A stretch of DNA of 64,000 nt, from contig JAEULJ010000001.1 in NCBI GenBank assembly GCA_016793865.1, positions 789,496 through 853,495 on the forward strand, in the 5' to 3' direction. Below are positions 15,945 to 24,791 of this stretch, piece after piece. Positions within the stretch are counted from its first letter, which is position 1. Each line of letters starts with the position of its first letter. Position numbers and translations under genes: made by a program. The DNA is from Altererythrobacter sp. Lineage in GTDB: Bacteria > Pseudomonadota > Alphaproteobacteria > Sphingomonadales > Sphingomonadaceae. The notes under the pieces are model-generated. The model ran no database searches. It saw only the letters and a program-made list of their open reading frames with translations, and was not told where the DNA came from.

Positions 15945-17150
15945 ATGACCCTTTGCAGTACCGTCCACGAACAGACGCGGCTCATCCACGGCGACACGCC
16001 GTGCGACGTGCTCGAGCGGACGCCGGCCCCCCCAATCCAGCGCGGCTCGACAGTGCTGCTCCCGACCTGCGAGGCCCTCTACCACGGCGGGAGGGTAAAC
16101 TATGGCCGTGGCGGCCTCACCACCCAGCGCGTCCTGCGCGATGCGTTGCGCGATCTCGAACACGCCGACGAGGCCTTCATCTACCCCTCCGGCCTCACCG
16201 CGATCACCGGCACCTTGCTGGCGCTGCTTTCGGCAGGTGACGAGGTTCTCGCGTGCGACACCGTCTATAATCCGACGCGCCGTTTCCTCGCCGGTACGCT
16301 TGCCCGCTATGGTGTGCAGGCGCGCTATTTCGACCCCGCCGACAGCGCCGAGACTATTCGCGCGATGATTACGCCTGCGACGCGCGTGATCTTCCTTGAA
16401 TCTCCGGGCTCGCTTTCATTCGAGATGCAGGACGTTCCCGCGATCGCCGCGATGGCGAAGGAAGCCGGCGTCACGACCGTCATCGATAACACCTGGGCAG
16501 CCGGCGTCTTCTTCAAGCCGCTCGACCACGGCGTCGACGTCAGCATTCAGTCGCTCACCAAATATGTCTGCGGCCACTCGGACGTCTTCATGGGCCTCGC
16601 AGCCGCGAAGGGAGCCGCCGCCGACCTGCTCGCAGCCTCGAGCTACGAGGTCGGCTGGGCGGTTTCGCCGGACGACGCCTATATGGCCATCCGGGGCCTG
16701 AGGACTCTGTCCACCCGGCTCGCGCGGCATGGCGCGGCCGCGCTCGAGGTTGCCGAATGGCTCGAAGCGCAGCCCGAAGTGCAATCGGTGATGTGCCCCG
16801 CGCTGCCTTCGGATCCCGGCCATGCGATCTGGAAACGCGATTTCACCGGCATGTGCGGATTGATCGGGGCGGTGCTCCAACCCGCTTCTGAGGAAGCGGT
16901 TGCCGCGATGGTCGAGCGGTTCGAACTCTTCGGCCTGGGTTTCAGTTGGGGCGGCTACGAGAGCCTCGCAATTCCCGTCGATCCGCAGGTGAAGGTGCGG
17001 ACACACAAGCACAGCTATCCGGGGCCGGTGTTAAGATTGCACATTGGGCTCGAGAATGTGGGTGACCTGATCGCCGATTTGCGGCGAGGGTTCGACACAC
17101 TTTCACAGGAGACGTCGGCACCGCAAACCAAATTGCGGGCCGCCGGATAG
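15945..17150 (+). CDS. metC: PLP-dependent cystathionine beta-lyase-type C-S lyase
   Basis: A 401-residue member of the Cys/Met-metabolism PLP enzyme family. The N-terminal block HEQTRLIHGDTP is typical of MetC/MetB proteins. The cofactor lysine lies in SIQSLTKYVCGHSD, preceded by VIDNTWAAGVFFKPLDHG. Such enzymes cleave cystathionine to homocysteine, pyruvate and ammonia, and often act on other cysteine S-conjugates. Translation from ATG 15945 was preferred; an upstream ATG lies inside the sigma-factor gene end. Being sandwiched between an ECF sigma factor and a TonB receptor is unusual for a biosynthetic MetC, and suggests degradation of an imported sulfur-containing compound. The metC symbol reflects family only. 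Confidence 0.82.
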   Translation: MTLCSTVHEQTRLIHGDTPCDVLERTPAPPIQRGSTVLLPTCEALYHGGRVNYGRGGLTTQRVLRDALRDLEHADEAFIYPSGLTAITGTLLALLSAGDEVLACDTVYNPTRRFLAGTLARYGVQARYFDPADSAETIRAMITPATRVIFLESPGSLSFEMQDVPAIAAMAKEAGVTTVIDNTWAAGVFFKPLDHGVDVSIQSLTKYVCGHSDVFMGLAAAKGAAADLLAASSYEVGWAVSPDDAYMAIRGLRTLSTRLARHGAAALEVAEWLEAQPEVQSVMCPALPSDPGHAIWKRDFTGMCGLIGAVLQPASEEAVAAMVERFELFGLGFSWGGYESLAIPVDPQVKVRTHKHSYPGPVLRLHIGLENVGDLIADLRRGFDTLSQETSAPQTKLRAAG

Positions 17151-17226
17151 ACGAAGGCACGATAAAGACAAAAAAAGCAGCAGGTCCACCGGGGGAGGAA
17201 CGCATTTCGTGCTCAGGAGCAAGGCC

Positions 17227-19701
17227 ATGAAGACATATGCAAGACTGCTGATCGGGGCGTCCTGCCTCGCCAGCGCCATATCGACCCCCGCATTCGCCCA
17301 GGGTGTTGTCGCCGATGAAGCCGCCGACGCGGAATCGCACTCCGAAATCATCGTCACCGGCACGCGCGGGCAGGCGCGCAGCGTCATTTCCAGCCCGACC
17401 CCGATCGATGTGATCGGCGGCGAAGATCTCGAGAAGCTCGGCGGCGGCATGCAGCTTCGCGATGCGCTCACCCAGCTCGTGCCGTCCTTCCAGTCGACGA
17501 CGGTCGGCAGCTCGTCCTTCAACAGCCTTACTCGTCCGGCCGGCCTTCGCGGTCTTTCGGGCGTGCATGTCCTCGTGCTCGTCAACGGCAAGCGGCGCCA
17601 CAACAGCTCGATCATCGACTTCAACTCGGGCGCGACCTCGCAGGGTGGCAATCCGGTCGATCTCGATCTCATCCCGTCGAGCGCGATCGAGCGCATCGAA
17701 GTGCTGCGCGACGGTGCATCGGCGCAGTATGGCTCGGATGCGATCGCGGGCGTCATCAACGTCATCCTCAAGACCAACGACAGCGGCGGCCGGGCTACGC
17801 TCGAAGCGGGCCAGCGCTACGGCCGTGACGGCAGCGGCAGCGATGGCGAGACGATTTCGGGCAGCGTGTCGCATGGCTTCGCGCTGGGCGATGGAGGCTC
17901 CTTCACGCTGTCGGTCGAAGGCAAGAAGGCCAATGCCGCGGTCCGCAACAGCGACGTTACCGGCACGCTCTACTTCCCGCTTGCCGGCGGCGCGCCCGAT
18001 CCGCGCGAGCTCACGGCGGATCGCCGCACCTATCAGGGCGGCCTGCCGGCGGTGAAGGACGTCAAGCTGGCACAGACGCTCGTGCTGCCGCTTGGCAACG
18101 TCACCTTCTACTCTGACGGCACGTTCGGCTATCGCGACGCCCGCGTGGGCCAGGCGGGCCGCCGCCCGAACAGCAACCAGAACATCATCGAGATCTATCC
18201 TGACGGCTTCACGCCCTACTACACCCTGAAGGAGCAGGATTTTCAGCTGACCGGCGGCCTGCGCGGCGAGGTGGCGGGCTGGAGTATCGACTTCAGCAGC
18301 ACCTATGGGCGCAACTATGCCGAGAACGGGGCCGACAACACGCTCAACGCGTCGATCGGCCCATCGAGCCGCACCGCGTTCAAGACCTTCAGTTCGGCCT
18401 TCGACCAGTGGACCAACAATCTCGACCTTACCCGCCGCGTCGACCTCGGCGGCGCGATGGCGCTCCAGGTCTCGCTCGGCGCGGAATATCGCTATGAATC
18501 CTATGTCACCAAGCCGCTTGACGTGGATAGCTACCGCGCCGGGGGATATTTCTACCCGACGGGTCCGCTCGCCGGCCGCCCGGCCCAAGTCGGCGCGCAG
18601 GGAGCGATCGTCGTCACGCCCGAGGATGCCGCGAACATCAATCGCAACATCTGGGCGGGCTATGTCGATCTGGCCCTCGACGTCAGCCCGCGCTTTCTCG
18701 TCACTGGCGCGGGCCGGTTCGAGAATTTCGACGACAGCTCGGGCAGCGTTTTCAGCGGAAAGGTGAGCGCGCGCTACGAGGTGACCGACTGGCTCGCCTT
18801 CCGCGGCGCGTTCAGCAACGGCTTTCGCGCCCCGTCGCTCGCGCAGCAGGACTTCGCGCAGACATCGACCTCGATCAATCTCGTCAGCGGGGCATACATC
18901 CCCGTGCTCACCAAGATCGTGAAGACGAGTTCGGCAGTGGCGCAGGCGCTGGGCGCTCAGCCGCTCGCGCCGGAGAAGTCGAAGAACTACAGCCTCGGCT
19001 TGACGCTGACACCGGCGGCGGGCCTTTCGCTATCCGTCGATGCCTATCAGATCGATGTCGACAACCGGATCACGCTGACCGGCCTTCTCTCGGGCACGGG
19101 CATCCGCAACATACTGATCGCCAACGGGTTTTCCGGTGACCAGTCGGTGCGCTTCTTCACCAATGCCGTCGACACCCGGACTCGCGGCTTTGACGTCGTG
19201 GGCACCTATGGGTTCGACGTCGGCAGCGCCGGGCGCCTGCGCACGAGCGTCGGCTTCAACTACAACGAGACCGAAATCCGCAGGATCGCCGCCAATCCGC
19301 CGCAACTCGCCGGCCTCAACCTGACGCTGTTCGACCGCCGCACGCAGGGCTGGTTCACATCGACCCCGAAGACGAAGCTGATCCTCGGCATCAATTTCGA
19401 ATCCGGCCCGCTGGCGATCAACATCAAGGAAACGCGTTACGACAAGTTCAAGTCGCTCGATAACCTCGTGAATGGCCAGCCGGTCAACGACCAGAGCTTC
19501 GGCGCCAAGTGGATCACCGACCTCGAGGTTTCCTATGGCTTGACCGAGAAATTGCGTGTCGCGGCCGGCGCCTATAACCTGTTTGACGTCTATCCCGATC
19601 GGACGACCGTCGCCAACACCATCGGGCTTGCACCCTATGGCGCCGGACCGTTCGGCCAATACGGCGGATATTATTATGGCCGGCTCACGTTCGATTTCTG
19701 A
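17227..19701 (+). CDS. TonB-dependent outer-membrane receptor
   Basis: An 824-residue receptor. The start ATG at 17227 has AGGAG eight bases upstream; the signal peptide MKTYARLLIGASCLASAIST ends at AFA-QG. The TonB-box-like SEIIVTGTRG precedes a plug domain with LRGLSGVHVLVLVNGKRRH and IEVLRDGASAQYGSDAIAG. The barrel ends in the targeting signature YYGRLTFDF. It is the third gene of a co-oriented run of ECF sigma factor, C-S lyase, receptor and FG-GAP protein. In FecI-type systems the receptor gene is the sigma-factor target, although this protein shows no long N-terminal signalling extension, and no FecR gene is nearby. The ligand is unknown; a sulfur-containing metabolite or metal chelate is possible. 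Confidence 0.93.
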   Translation: MKTYARLLIGASCLASAISTPAFAQGVVADEAADAESHSEIIVTGTRGQARSVISSPTPIDVIGGEDLEKLGGGMQLRDALTQLVPSFQSTTVGSSSFNSLTRPAGLRGLSGVHVLVLVNGKRRHNSSIIDFNSGATSQGGNPVDLDLIPSSAIERIEVLRDGASAQYGSDAIAGVINVILKTNDSGGRATLEAGQRYGRDGSGSDGETISGSVSHGFALGDGGSFTLSVEGKKANAAVRNSDVTGTLYFPLAGGAPDPRELTADRRTYQGGLPAVKDVKLAQTLVLPLGNVTFYSDGTFGYRDARVGQAGRRPNSNQNIIEIYPDGFTPYYTLKEQDFQLTGGLRGEVAGWSIDFSSTYGRNYAENGADNTLNASIGPSSRTAFKTFSSAFDQWTNNLDLTRRVDLGGAMALQVSLGAEYRYESYVTKPLDVDSYRAGGYFYPTGPLAGRPAQVGAQGAIVVTPEDAANINRNIWAGYVDLALDVSPRFLVTGAGRFENFDDSSGSVFSGKVSARYEVTDWLAFRGAFSNGFRAPSLAQQDFAQTSTSINLVSGAYIPVLTKIVKTSSAVAQALGAQPLAPEKSKNYSLGLTLTPAAGLSLSVDAYQIDVDNRITLTGLLSGTGIRNILIANGFSGDQSVRFFTNAVDTRTRGFDVVGTYGFDVGSAGRLRTSVGFNYNETEIRRIAANPPQLAGLNLTLFDRRTQGWFTSTPKTKLILGINFESGPLAINIKETRYDKFKSLDNLVNGQPVNDQSFGAKWITDLEVSYGLTEKLRVAAGAYNLFDVYPDRTTVANTIGLAPYGAGPFGQYGGYYYGRLTFDF

Positions 19702-19730
19702 TCTTCGCCGGCCCTTCCGGAATCCGCACC

Positions 19731-21221
19731 ATGAGCTTTGAACTGATGCGGATGCTGTCCCTGGTCGTCCTGTCGCTCGGCGTTGCCGGCGGCGGGGCGG
19801 CCCAGGCGCCTGCTCCTGCGTTTTCGCCCGTCCAACCTGCGGATTTCGCGCTACCTGGCTCGCTGTCCAACAGCTGGGCCGATTTCGACCGCGATGGCGA
19901 CCTCGACCTCGCCGTCTCGCTCGAAAGCGGCGAGATTCGTCTCTACCGCAACGATCGCGGCACCTTCACCAGCATCGGCGCGCCGATGGGCCTCCCGGTC
20001 TCGGGCGCCGAGATGCGCGGTCTTGCCTGGGGCGATTTTGACGGCGACGGCTGGCCCGACCTTTATGCGGGCGCCACCGAAGAAGGCGCGGCCAACCTGC
20101 TCTTCCGCAACGATCGCGGCCGGCGCTTCCTTCCGCGGGCTGCCGATCCCGTCGCCGCCGGGCGATCCGCGCGCCAGTCGAGCTGGGTCGATTTCGACAA
20201 TGACGACGATCTCGATCTCTTCGCGGCGAACCGCAGCGGCCCCAATGCGCTGTTCCGCCAGGATGGGGGCCGCTTCGTGCGCGTGAGCGCCGAGCAGGCC
20301 GGAGACGATCCGCGCCCGACAGTCGGCGCCTGCTGGCTCGACTACGACCGCGACGGCGATCTCGATCTCTTCCTCGCCAACCAGGCCGGTGCGACCGATG
20401 CGCTATGGCGCAACGACGGGGATGGCTTCACCGACGTCGCCCCTGCGCTGGGCATGGACCGTCCGGGCCGCCCCCGTACCGAGGGCAGCGTGGGATGCGC
20501 GGTGGGCGATTTTGACAATGACGGCGAGCTGGACATCTTCGTCGCCAGCTACGGCGTCAACATCCTCTATCGCAACAAGGGGGACGGCAGCTTCGAGAAT
20601 GTCGCACCGCGCGTCGACCTCGCCGAGGACAATCGTGCCGTCGGGGCGGCATGGGCCGATTTCGACAATGACGGCTGGCTCGACCTCTTCGTTGCCGCCT
20701 ACACCGGCAAATCGGGCGCGCAGCAACCCGCGAACCGGCTCTACCGCAATCTGCGCGGCAAGGGGTTCGTCAATGCCCTGCCACCCGGTTCCGCGCTCGA
20801 CGTGGCCGATCACGGCGTCCAGTGGATCGACTACGACCGCGATGGCGCGCTCGACCTCTCGGTGACGCGCGGCTACACCGACACCGGCGGGCATTTCCTC
20901 TTCCACAATGATCTCGGCAATGCCGCCGCGCGCCGCAGCCTCGCCGTGCGCGTGCTCGACAAGGCGGGGCGCTTCACGCGCATGGGCGCCGAGGTGCGCC
21001 TTGTGGACGCCGCCGGGGCGATCCTGGCGACCCGGCAGGTTTCGACCGGCGAAGGCTATAACTCGCAGGGCACCCAGCCCCTCCACTTCGGCCTCGCCAC
21101 GATGGCGCCGGTGACGGTGGAAGTGACCTTCATGGGAAAGCAGGGCCGCAAGACGCAGCGGATCTTGCGGGTGGACCCGGACCGCTATGCCGGCAAGGAA
21201 CTCGTCGTCCGCGAACGCTAG
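19731..21221 (+). CDS. Exported FG-GAP/VCBS repeat protein with ASPIC/UnbV C-terminus (CRTAC1 family)
   Basis: A 496-residue secreted beta-propeller protein. After a signal peptide (to about residue 24) there are at least seven repeats with a calcium-binding Asp-rich signature: DFDRDGDLDL, DFDGDGWPDL, DFDNDDDLDL, DYDRDGDLDL, DFDNDGELDI, DFDNDGWLDL and DYDRDGALDL. The C-terminus (RMGAEVRLVD, STGEGYNSQGTQPLHFGL) is an ASPIC/UnbV domain. CRTAC1-type proteins are often encoded beside TonB or SusCD-like receptors and are thought to bind ligands at the cell surface. The gene starts 29 bases after the receptor stop and is probably the last gene of the sigma-factor operon. No enzymatic residues are evident. 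Confidence 0.9.
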   Translation: MSFELMRMLSLVVLSLGVAGGGAAQAPAPAFSPVQPADFALPGSLSNSWADFDRDGDLDLAVSLESGEIRLYRNDRGTFTSIGAPMGLPVSGAEMRGLAWGDFDGDGWPDLYAGATEEGAANLLFRNDRGRRFLPRAADPVAAGRSARQSSWVDFDNDDDLDLFAANRSGPNALFRQDGGRFVRVSAEQAGDDPRPTVGACWLDYDRDGDLDLFLANQAGATDALWRNDGDGFTDVAPALGMDRPGRPRTEGSVGCAVGDFDNDGELDIFVASYGVNILYRNKGDGSFENVAPRVDLAEDNRAVGAAWADFDNDGWLDLFVAAYTGKSGAQQPANRLYRNLRGKGFVNALPPGSALDVADHGVQWIDYDRDGALDLSVTRGYTDTGGHFLFHNDLGNAAARRSLAVRVLDKAGRFTRMGAEVRLVDAAGAILATRQVSTGEGYNSQGTQPLHFGLATMAPVTVEVTFMGKQGRKTQRILRVDPDRYAGKELVVRER

Positions 21222-21283
21222 GGCGGCGGCACGGATGCCTCCGGGGCGGAGGCTGCGCTCATCTTGAATGGCCGGTTGAACGC

Positions 21284-21374
21284 TGGCGGAGACGGAGGGA
21301 TTCGAACCCTCGGTACCCGGATAGGGTACGGTTCCTTAGCAGGGAACTGGTTTCAGCCACTCACCCACGTCTCC
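21284..21374 (-). tRNA. tRNA-Ser (anticodon GCT)
   Basis: On the minus strand the gene begins GGAGACGTGGGTGAGTGGC and ends with encoded CCA. The 7-bp acceptor stem GGAGACG/CGTCTCC is perfect. The anticodon loop CTGCTAA carries GCT (plus-strand 21338-21340). A long class II variable arm (GTACCC...GGGTAC) and a GGTTCGAATCC T-arm are present, as required for serine tRNA. Confidence 0.97.
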
Positions 21375-21578
21375 GGCTGGCGGCCCCTTGCGGAAGCGCG
21401 GGCCTATATACGCGCACTTGGCGGGCATCAAGAGGCGCAAGGCGGGACAGGCGTCTTGCCGCGCCGGGCAACGCCCCGCCGCAATTCCGATTCGGTTCAT
21501 CGCGCGCTCATTGCCGGCGCCACATTCCCGGACTCCACGCTTCAATCTACTCCGCCGCCCTCGGGAGGGGCCGATCGC

Positions 21579-22325
21579 ATGACACATCCGACCAAGCGCC
21601 TGCTCGCAGCCCTCGCCTTGCTCGGTCTCGCCGCCGCGCCGCTCGCCGCGCAGGTCCAGCCTGTCGATCCCGACGACGCCTACAGCGCCCCGGTCGATGG
21701 GGATCTGGAGCCGGTGCCCTCCGCGACCCCGCCCGCCTCCACGCCGGCACTCGAAGCGACGGCCGCGACCGCCCCGGCTTCCGAAGCACCCGCACCCGCA
21801 CCCGCGCCCGCGGCCGCTGCCGCCGCCCGCGGGGATTCGACCGAAACCTATCGCGAGGACGACCTGATCGGCGCGGCAGAGGGCGTGTTCGGCAAGGGCG
21901 CCAAGGGCGTGGCCGACATGATCCGCAAGACCCTGGCGGATCAGGGCCAGCCCAACGCCTATATCGTCGGGCGCGAGGCCGGCGGTGCCTTCGTGGTGGG
22001 GCTGCGCTATGGTTCGGGCACGCTGCACCACAAGGTGGAAGGACAGCGGCCGGTGTACTGGACGGGTCCCTCGGTCGGGTTCGATGCCGGCGCCAGCGCA
22101 GGCAGCACCTTCGTGCTGGTGTACAATCTTTACGACACCGAGGACCTCTACAAGCGCTTCCCCGCCGGCGAGGGGCAGGCCTATGCCGTCGGGGGCCTCA
22201 ACGCCAGCTATCTGCGCTGGGGCGACGTCGTCCTGATCCCTATTCGGGTGGGCGCAGGGTTGCGCCTCGGCATCAACGCCGGCTATATGAAGTTCTCAAA
22301 GAAGCAGAACTGGCTGCCTTTCTAA
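21579..22325 (+). CDS. eipA: EipA/DUF1134 family periplasmic envelope protein
   Basis: A 248-residue exported protein. The start ATG at 21579 lies behind GGGAGGGG; the signal peptide MTHPTKRLLAALALLGLAAA is cleaved near PLAAQ. A long Ala/Pro linker (residues 40-90) precedes the DUF1134 domain, with YREDDLIGAAEGVFGKGAKG and YWTGPSVGFDAGASAGSTF. The domain ends close to the C-terminus (GYMKFSKKQNW). In Brucella, EipA is needed for envelope integrity and folds as a small periplasmic beta-barrel; the same role is inferred here. It stands alone, downstream of the convergent tRNA-Ser gene, with a strong hairpin after it. Confidence 0.88.
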   Translation: MTHPTKRLLAALALLGLAAAPLAAQVQPVDPDDAYSAPVDGDLEPVPSATPPASTPALEATAATAPASEAPAPAPAPAAAAAARGDSTETYREDDLIGAAEGVFGKGAKGVADMIRKTLADQGQPNAYIVGREAGGAFVVGLRYGSGTLHHKVEGQRPVYWTGPSVGFDAGASAGSTFVLVYNLYDTEDLYKRFPAGEGQAYAVGGLNASYLRWGDVVLIPIRVGAGLRLGINAGYMKFSKKQNWLPF

Positions 22326-22376
22326 CGAACAGGCCAGTCCTTCGGGTCGACAACGATAACCCTCAAGGGTCTGGCC

Positions 22377-22421
22377 GGGGCCGCACCGGAATTCCCCCCA
22401 ACCGATTCCGGTTGCGGCCCC
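22377..22421. other. Strong imperfect hairpin upstream of tyrB
   Basis: The arm GGGGCCGCACCGGAAT (22377-22392) pairs with 22405-22421 with a single bulged base. It lies between the EipA stop and the aminotransferase start. No T-run follows on either strand, so it is either a weak terminator or a structured leader of the aminotransferase message. Confidence 0.45.
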
Positions 22422-22448
22422 ACCCCCTTCGCGGCAAGGGGCGCTCCC

Positions 22449-23636
22449 ATGCTCGACCAACTCCAGCCCCAGCCCGCCGACGCGCTGCTCGCACTGATCA
22501 AGCTCTACGAGGCCGACGAGCGCCCCGACACCATCGATCTGGGAGTTGGCGTCTATCGTACCAATACCGGCGAAACTCCGGTATTCGCTGCGATCAAGGC
22601 CGCCGAGCAGCGGCTGGTCGATACCCAGGTCAGCAAGGCCTATCTGGGGCCTGAAGGCGACATGGGCTTCGTGGAGGCGCTGGCCCCCTGGATATTCGGC
22701 GCCGATTCCACGATGGGCGGGCGGCTGCGCGGAATGCAGACGCCGGGCGGCACCGGCGCGGTGCGGCTGGCGGCGGCGCTGGCGGCGCGGTCGGGGGCTA
22801 CCCGCGTGCACATGGGCACGCCAAGCTGGCCCAACCACCAGCAGATCTTCGCCGACCTCGGGCTGGAGAGCGCGCTGTTCGCCCATGCCACCGATACCGG
22901 CAAGGCCGATGTCGAGGCGATCCTGGGCGCGATCGGCCAGGCGGGCGCGAGCGAAGCCGTTCTGCTCCACGCCTGTTGCCACAACCCCACCGGCATCGAT
23001 TACACGCCGGAAGACTGGGCGCGCATCGCCGAGGCGCTGGCAGCCAGCCCGGCGCTGCCGATCATCGACCTGGCCTATCACGGGCTGGGGCACGGGATGG
23101 AGGAGGACGCGGCAGGCATGCGCGCGGTCCTCGCGGCGGTGCCGCAGGCGCTGATCGCCTATAGCTGCGACAAGAACTTCGGCCTCTACCGCGATCGCGT
23201 GGGCGCTCTTTATTTCATGGCCGGCGAACCGGGCCTGCTCGACACCATCGCCTCGAACGCCAATGCGCTGGCGCGCGCTTCGTGGTCGATGCCGCCCGAT
23301 CACGGCGCCGCCGCGGTCCGCCTGGTGCTGGCCGACAAGGAACTGACCGATCGGTGGCAGGAAGAGCTGTCCGCGATGCGTGCGCGCATGCGCCGCGTGC
23401 GCGATCGGCTGGCGGCGGCGGACAGCGCCGCGCCGGGGTTGAACCTCGCCGCGATCGGGCGGGGCAACGGGCTGTTCGCCATGCTGCCGCTCGTCAAGCC
23501 GCAGATCGAGGAGCTGCGCCGCGAACACGGAATCTATATGGCCGGTTCCGGCCGCATCAACATCGCCGGGCTGACCGAAGACAACACCCCGAAGTTCGTC
23601 GCCGCCCTGGCGGAGGTGGCGGGCGCGCGTGGATAG
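22449..23636 (+). CDS. tyrB: Aromatic amino acid aminotransferase (class I, TyrB/AspC type)
   Basis: A 395-residue PLP aminotransferase of the usual length. It opens with the family's DLGVGVYRTNTGETPVF segment. A CHNPTGIDYT loop follows, then the cofactor-lysine motif SCDKNFGLYRDRVG (Lys in DKNF) and a C-terminal GSGRINIAGLTEDN with the substrate-carboxylate arginine. It exchanges amino groups between aromatic or acidic amino acids and 2-oxoglutarate in the cytoplasm. It starts at ATG 22449 after a structured leader. The acetyltransferase gene overlaps its last codons by 8 bases, so the pair is co-transcribed. The symbol is given by family; aspartate could equally be a main substrate. Confidence 0.9.
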   Translation: MLDQLQPQPADALLALIKLYEADERPDTIDLGVGVYRTNTGETPVFAAIKAAEQRLVDTQVSKAYLGPEGDMGFVEALAPWIFGADSTMGGRLRGMQTPGGTGAVRLAAALAARSGATRVHMGTPSWPNHQQIFADLGLESALFAHATDTGKADVEAILGAIGQAGASEAVLLHACCHNPTGIDYTPEDWARIAEALAASPALPIIDLAYHGLGHGMEEDAAGMRAVLAAVPQALIAYSCDKNFGLYRDRVGALYFMAGEPGLLDTIASNANALARASWSMPPDHGAAAVRLVLADKELTDRWQEELSAMRARMRRVRDRLAAADSAAPGLNLAAIGRGNGLFAMLPLVKPQIEELRREHGIYMAGSGRINIAGLTEDNTPKFVAALAEVAGARG

Positions 23637-24177
23637 GCAGCCCAAGCTGGAGGGGGAGCGGCTGCTGCTGCGCCCGCTCGGCGAGGGCGATCGCGAGGAA
23701 CTCTATGCCGTCGCCTCCGACCCCGAGCTGTGGGCGCTGCATCCAGCGCATGACCGCTGGCAGCGCCCGGTGTTCGACGCCATGTTCGACGATGCGCTGG
23801 CGCATGGCGGTGGGCTGGCGGTGATCGAACGCGCCGGCGGCGCCATCATCGGCTCCTCGCAATTTCGCCCCAGCGCACAGATTGCCGGAGCGGTGGAGAT
23901 AGGCTGGACCTTCCTTGCCCGCGGCCACTGGGGCGGCACCGCCAATCGCGAACTCAAGCGGCTGATGCTGGCGCACGCGCTGGGCACCGCGGAACGGGCG
24001 GTGTTCCGGGTCGGTGCGGACAATCTCCGTTCCCGCCGGGCGATGGAGAAGATCGGCGGGCGCCTGACCGATGCCACGCAGGAGGTGATGTTCCCTGACG
24101 GGCGGACGATCACCCACGTCTTCTACGAGATCGACCGTGCGGGCTTCGCCGCGGGGCCACTGATGCGGGCGGCCTAG
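23629..24177 (+). CDS. GNAT family N-acetyltransferase (RimJ/RimL type)
   Basis: A 182-residue acetyltransferase of the RimJ/RimL-like group. It begins LEGERLLLRPLGEGDREELYAV, and has the acetyl-CoA binding region EIGWTFLARGHWGGTANRE followed by FRVGADNLRSRRAMEKIGGR, the standard terminal motif. The start is a GTG at 23629 inside the end of the aminotransferase gene. It probably acetylates a small molecule or a protein N-terminus; nothing in the sequence narrows the target. It is convergent with the riboflavin synthase gene, the two stops overlapping by 4 bases. Confidence 0.88.
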   Translation: MDRQPKLEGERLLLRPLGEGDREELYAVASDPELWALHPAHDRWQRPVFDAMFDDALAHGGGLAVIERAGGAIIGSSQFRPSAQIAGAVEIGWTFLARGHWGGTANRELKRLMLAHALGTAERAVFRVGADNLRSRRAMEKIGGRLTDATQEVMFPDGRTITHVFYEIDRAGFAAGPLMRAA

Positions 24178-24791
24178 CCTCGCAGACTCTGCATCCGCTG
24201 GAGATAGCGGGCGAGGATGTCGATCTCCAGATTCACGGTATCGCCTTCCGCCAGCCCGCCCAGCGTCGTCACCCCGGCGGTGTGCGGGATGATGTTGAGG
24301 GCGAACACCGCTTCGCCGCCCGCCTCGTCTGCGACCGTGTTCACCGTCAGTGACACGCCATCCACGGTGATCGAGCCCTTGGCGGCGATGAAGGGCGCAA
24401 TGGCCGCCGGGGCGCGAATGGCGATGCGCGTGGAGCCGCCGTCTTCCGAGCGGCTCGCCACTTGGCCGACCGCATCGACATGGCCGGTGACCAGGTGGCC
24501 GCCGAGCTCGTCACCCAGACGGAGCGCGGGTTCGAGGTTGAGGCGGCGACCCGCCTCCCACATCCCCGCCACGGTGCGGGCCACGGTCTCGCCCGAGACA
24601 TCCACGCCGAACCACATATCGCCCGCGCTGCCGCCTGTTTCCACCACCGTCAGGCACACGCCCGCGCAGGAGATGGAGGCGCCCAGCGCGATGTGATCGG
24701 GATCCCACGGACAGGCGATACGCAGGTGCAGGTCGCCACGCCGTTCGGCGCTGGCAATCGTGCCGGTGGCGGTGACTATGCCGGTGAACAT
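24174..24791 (-). CDS. ribE: Riboflavin synthase alpha subunit
   Basis: A 205-residue enzyme that dismutates two 6,7-dimethyl-8-ribityllumazine molecules to riboflavin. The N-terminus MFTGIVTATGTI is diagnostic. Two homologous lumazine-binding halves are visible: SISCAGVCLTVVE...GETVARTVAG and GSITVDGVSLTVN...HTAGVTTLGG, with the conserved GHVDAVGQV between them. Start is ATG 24791. The gene overlaps the end of ribD by 16 bases and is the last gene of a tightly packed minus-strand operon. No FMN riboswitch was seen upstream of either rib gene. Confidence 0.95.
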   Translation of the reverse strand: MFTGIVTATGTIASAERRGDLHLRIACPWDPDHIALGASISCAGVCLTVVETGGSAGDMWFGVDVSGETVARTVAGMWEAGRRLNLEPALRLGDELGGHLVTGHVDAVGQVASRSEDGGSTRIAIRAPAAIAPFIAAKGSITVDGVSLTVNTVADEAGGEAVFALNIIPHTAGVTTLGGLAEGDTVNLEIDILARYLQRMQSLRG

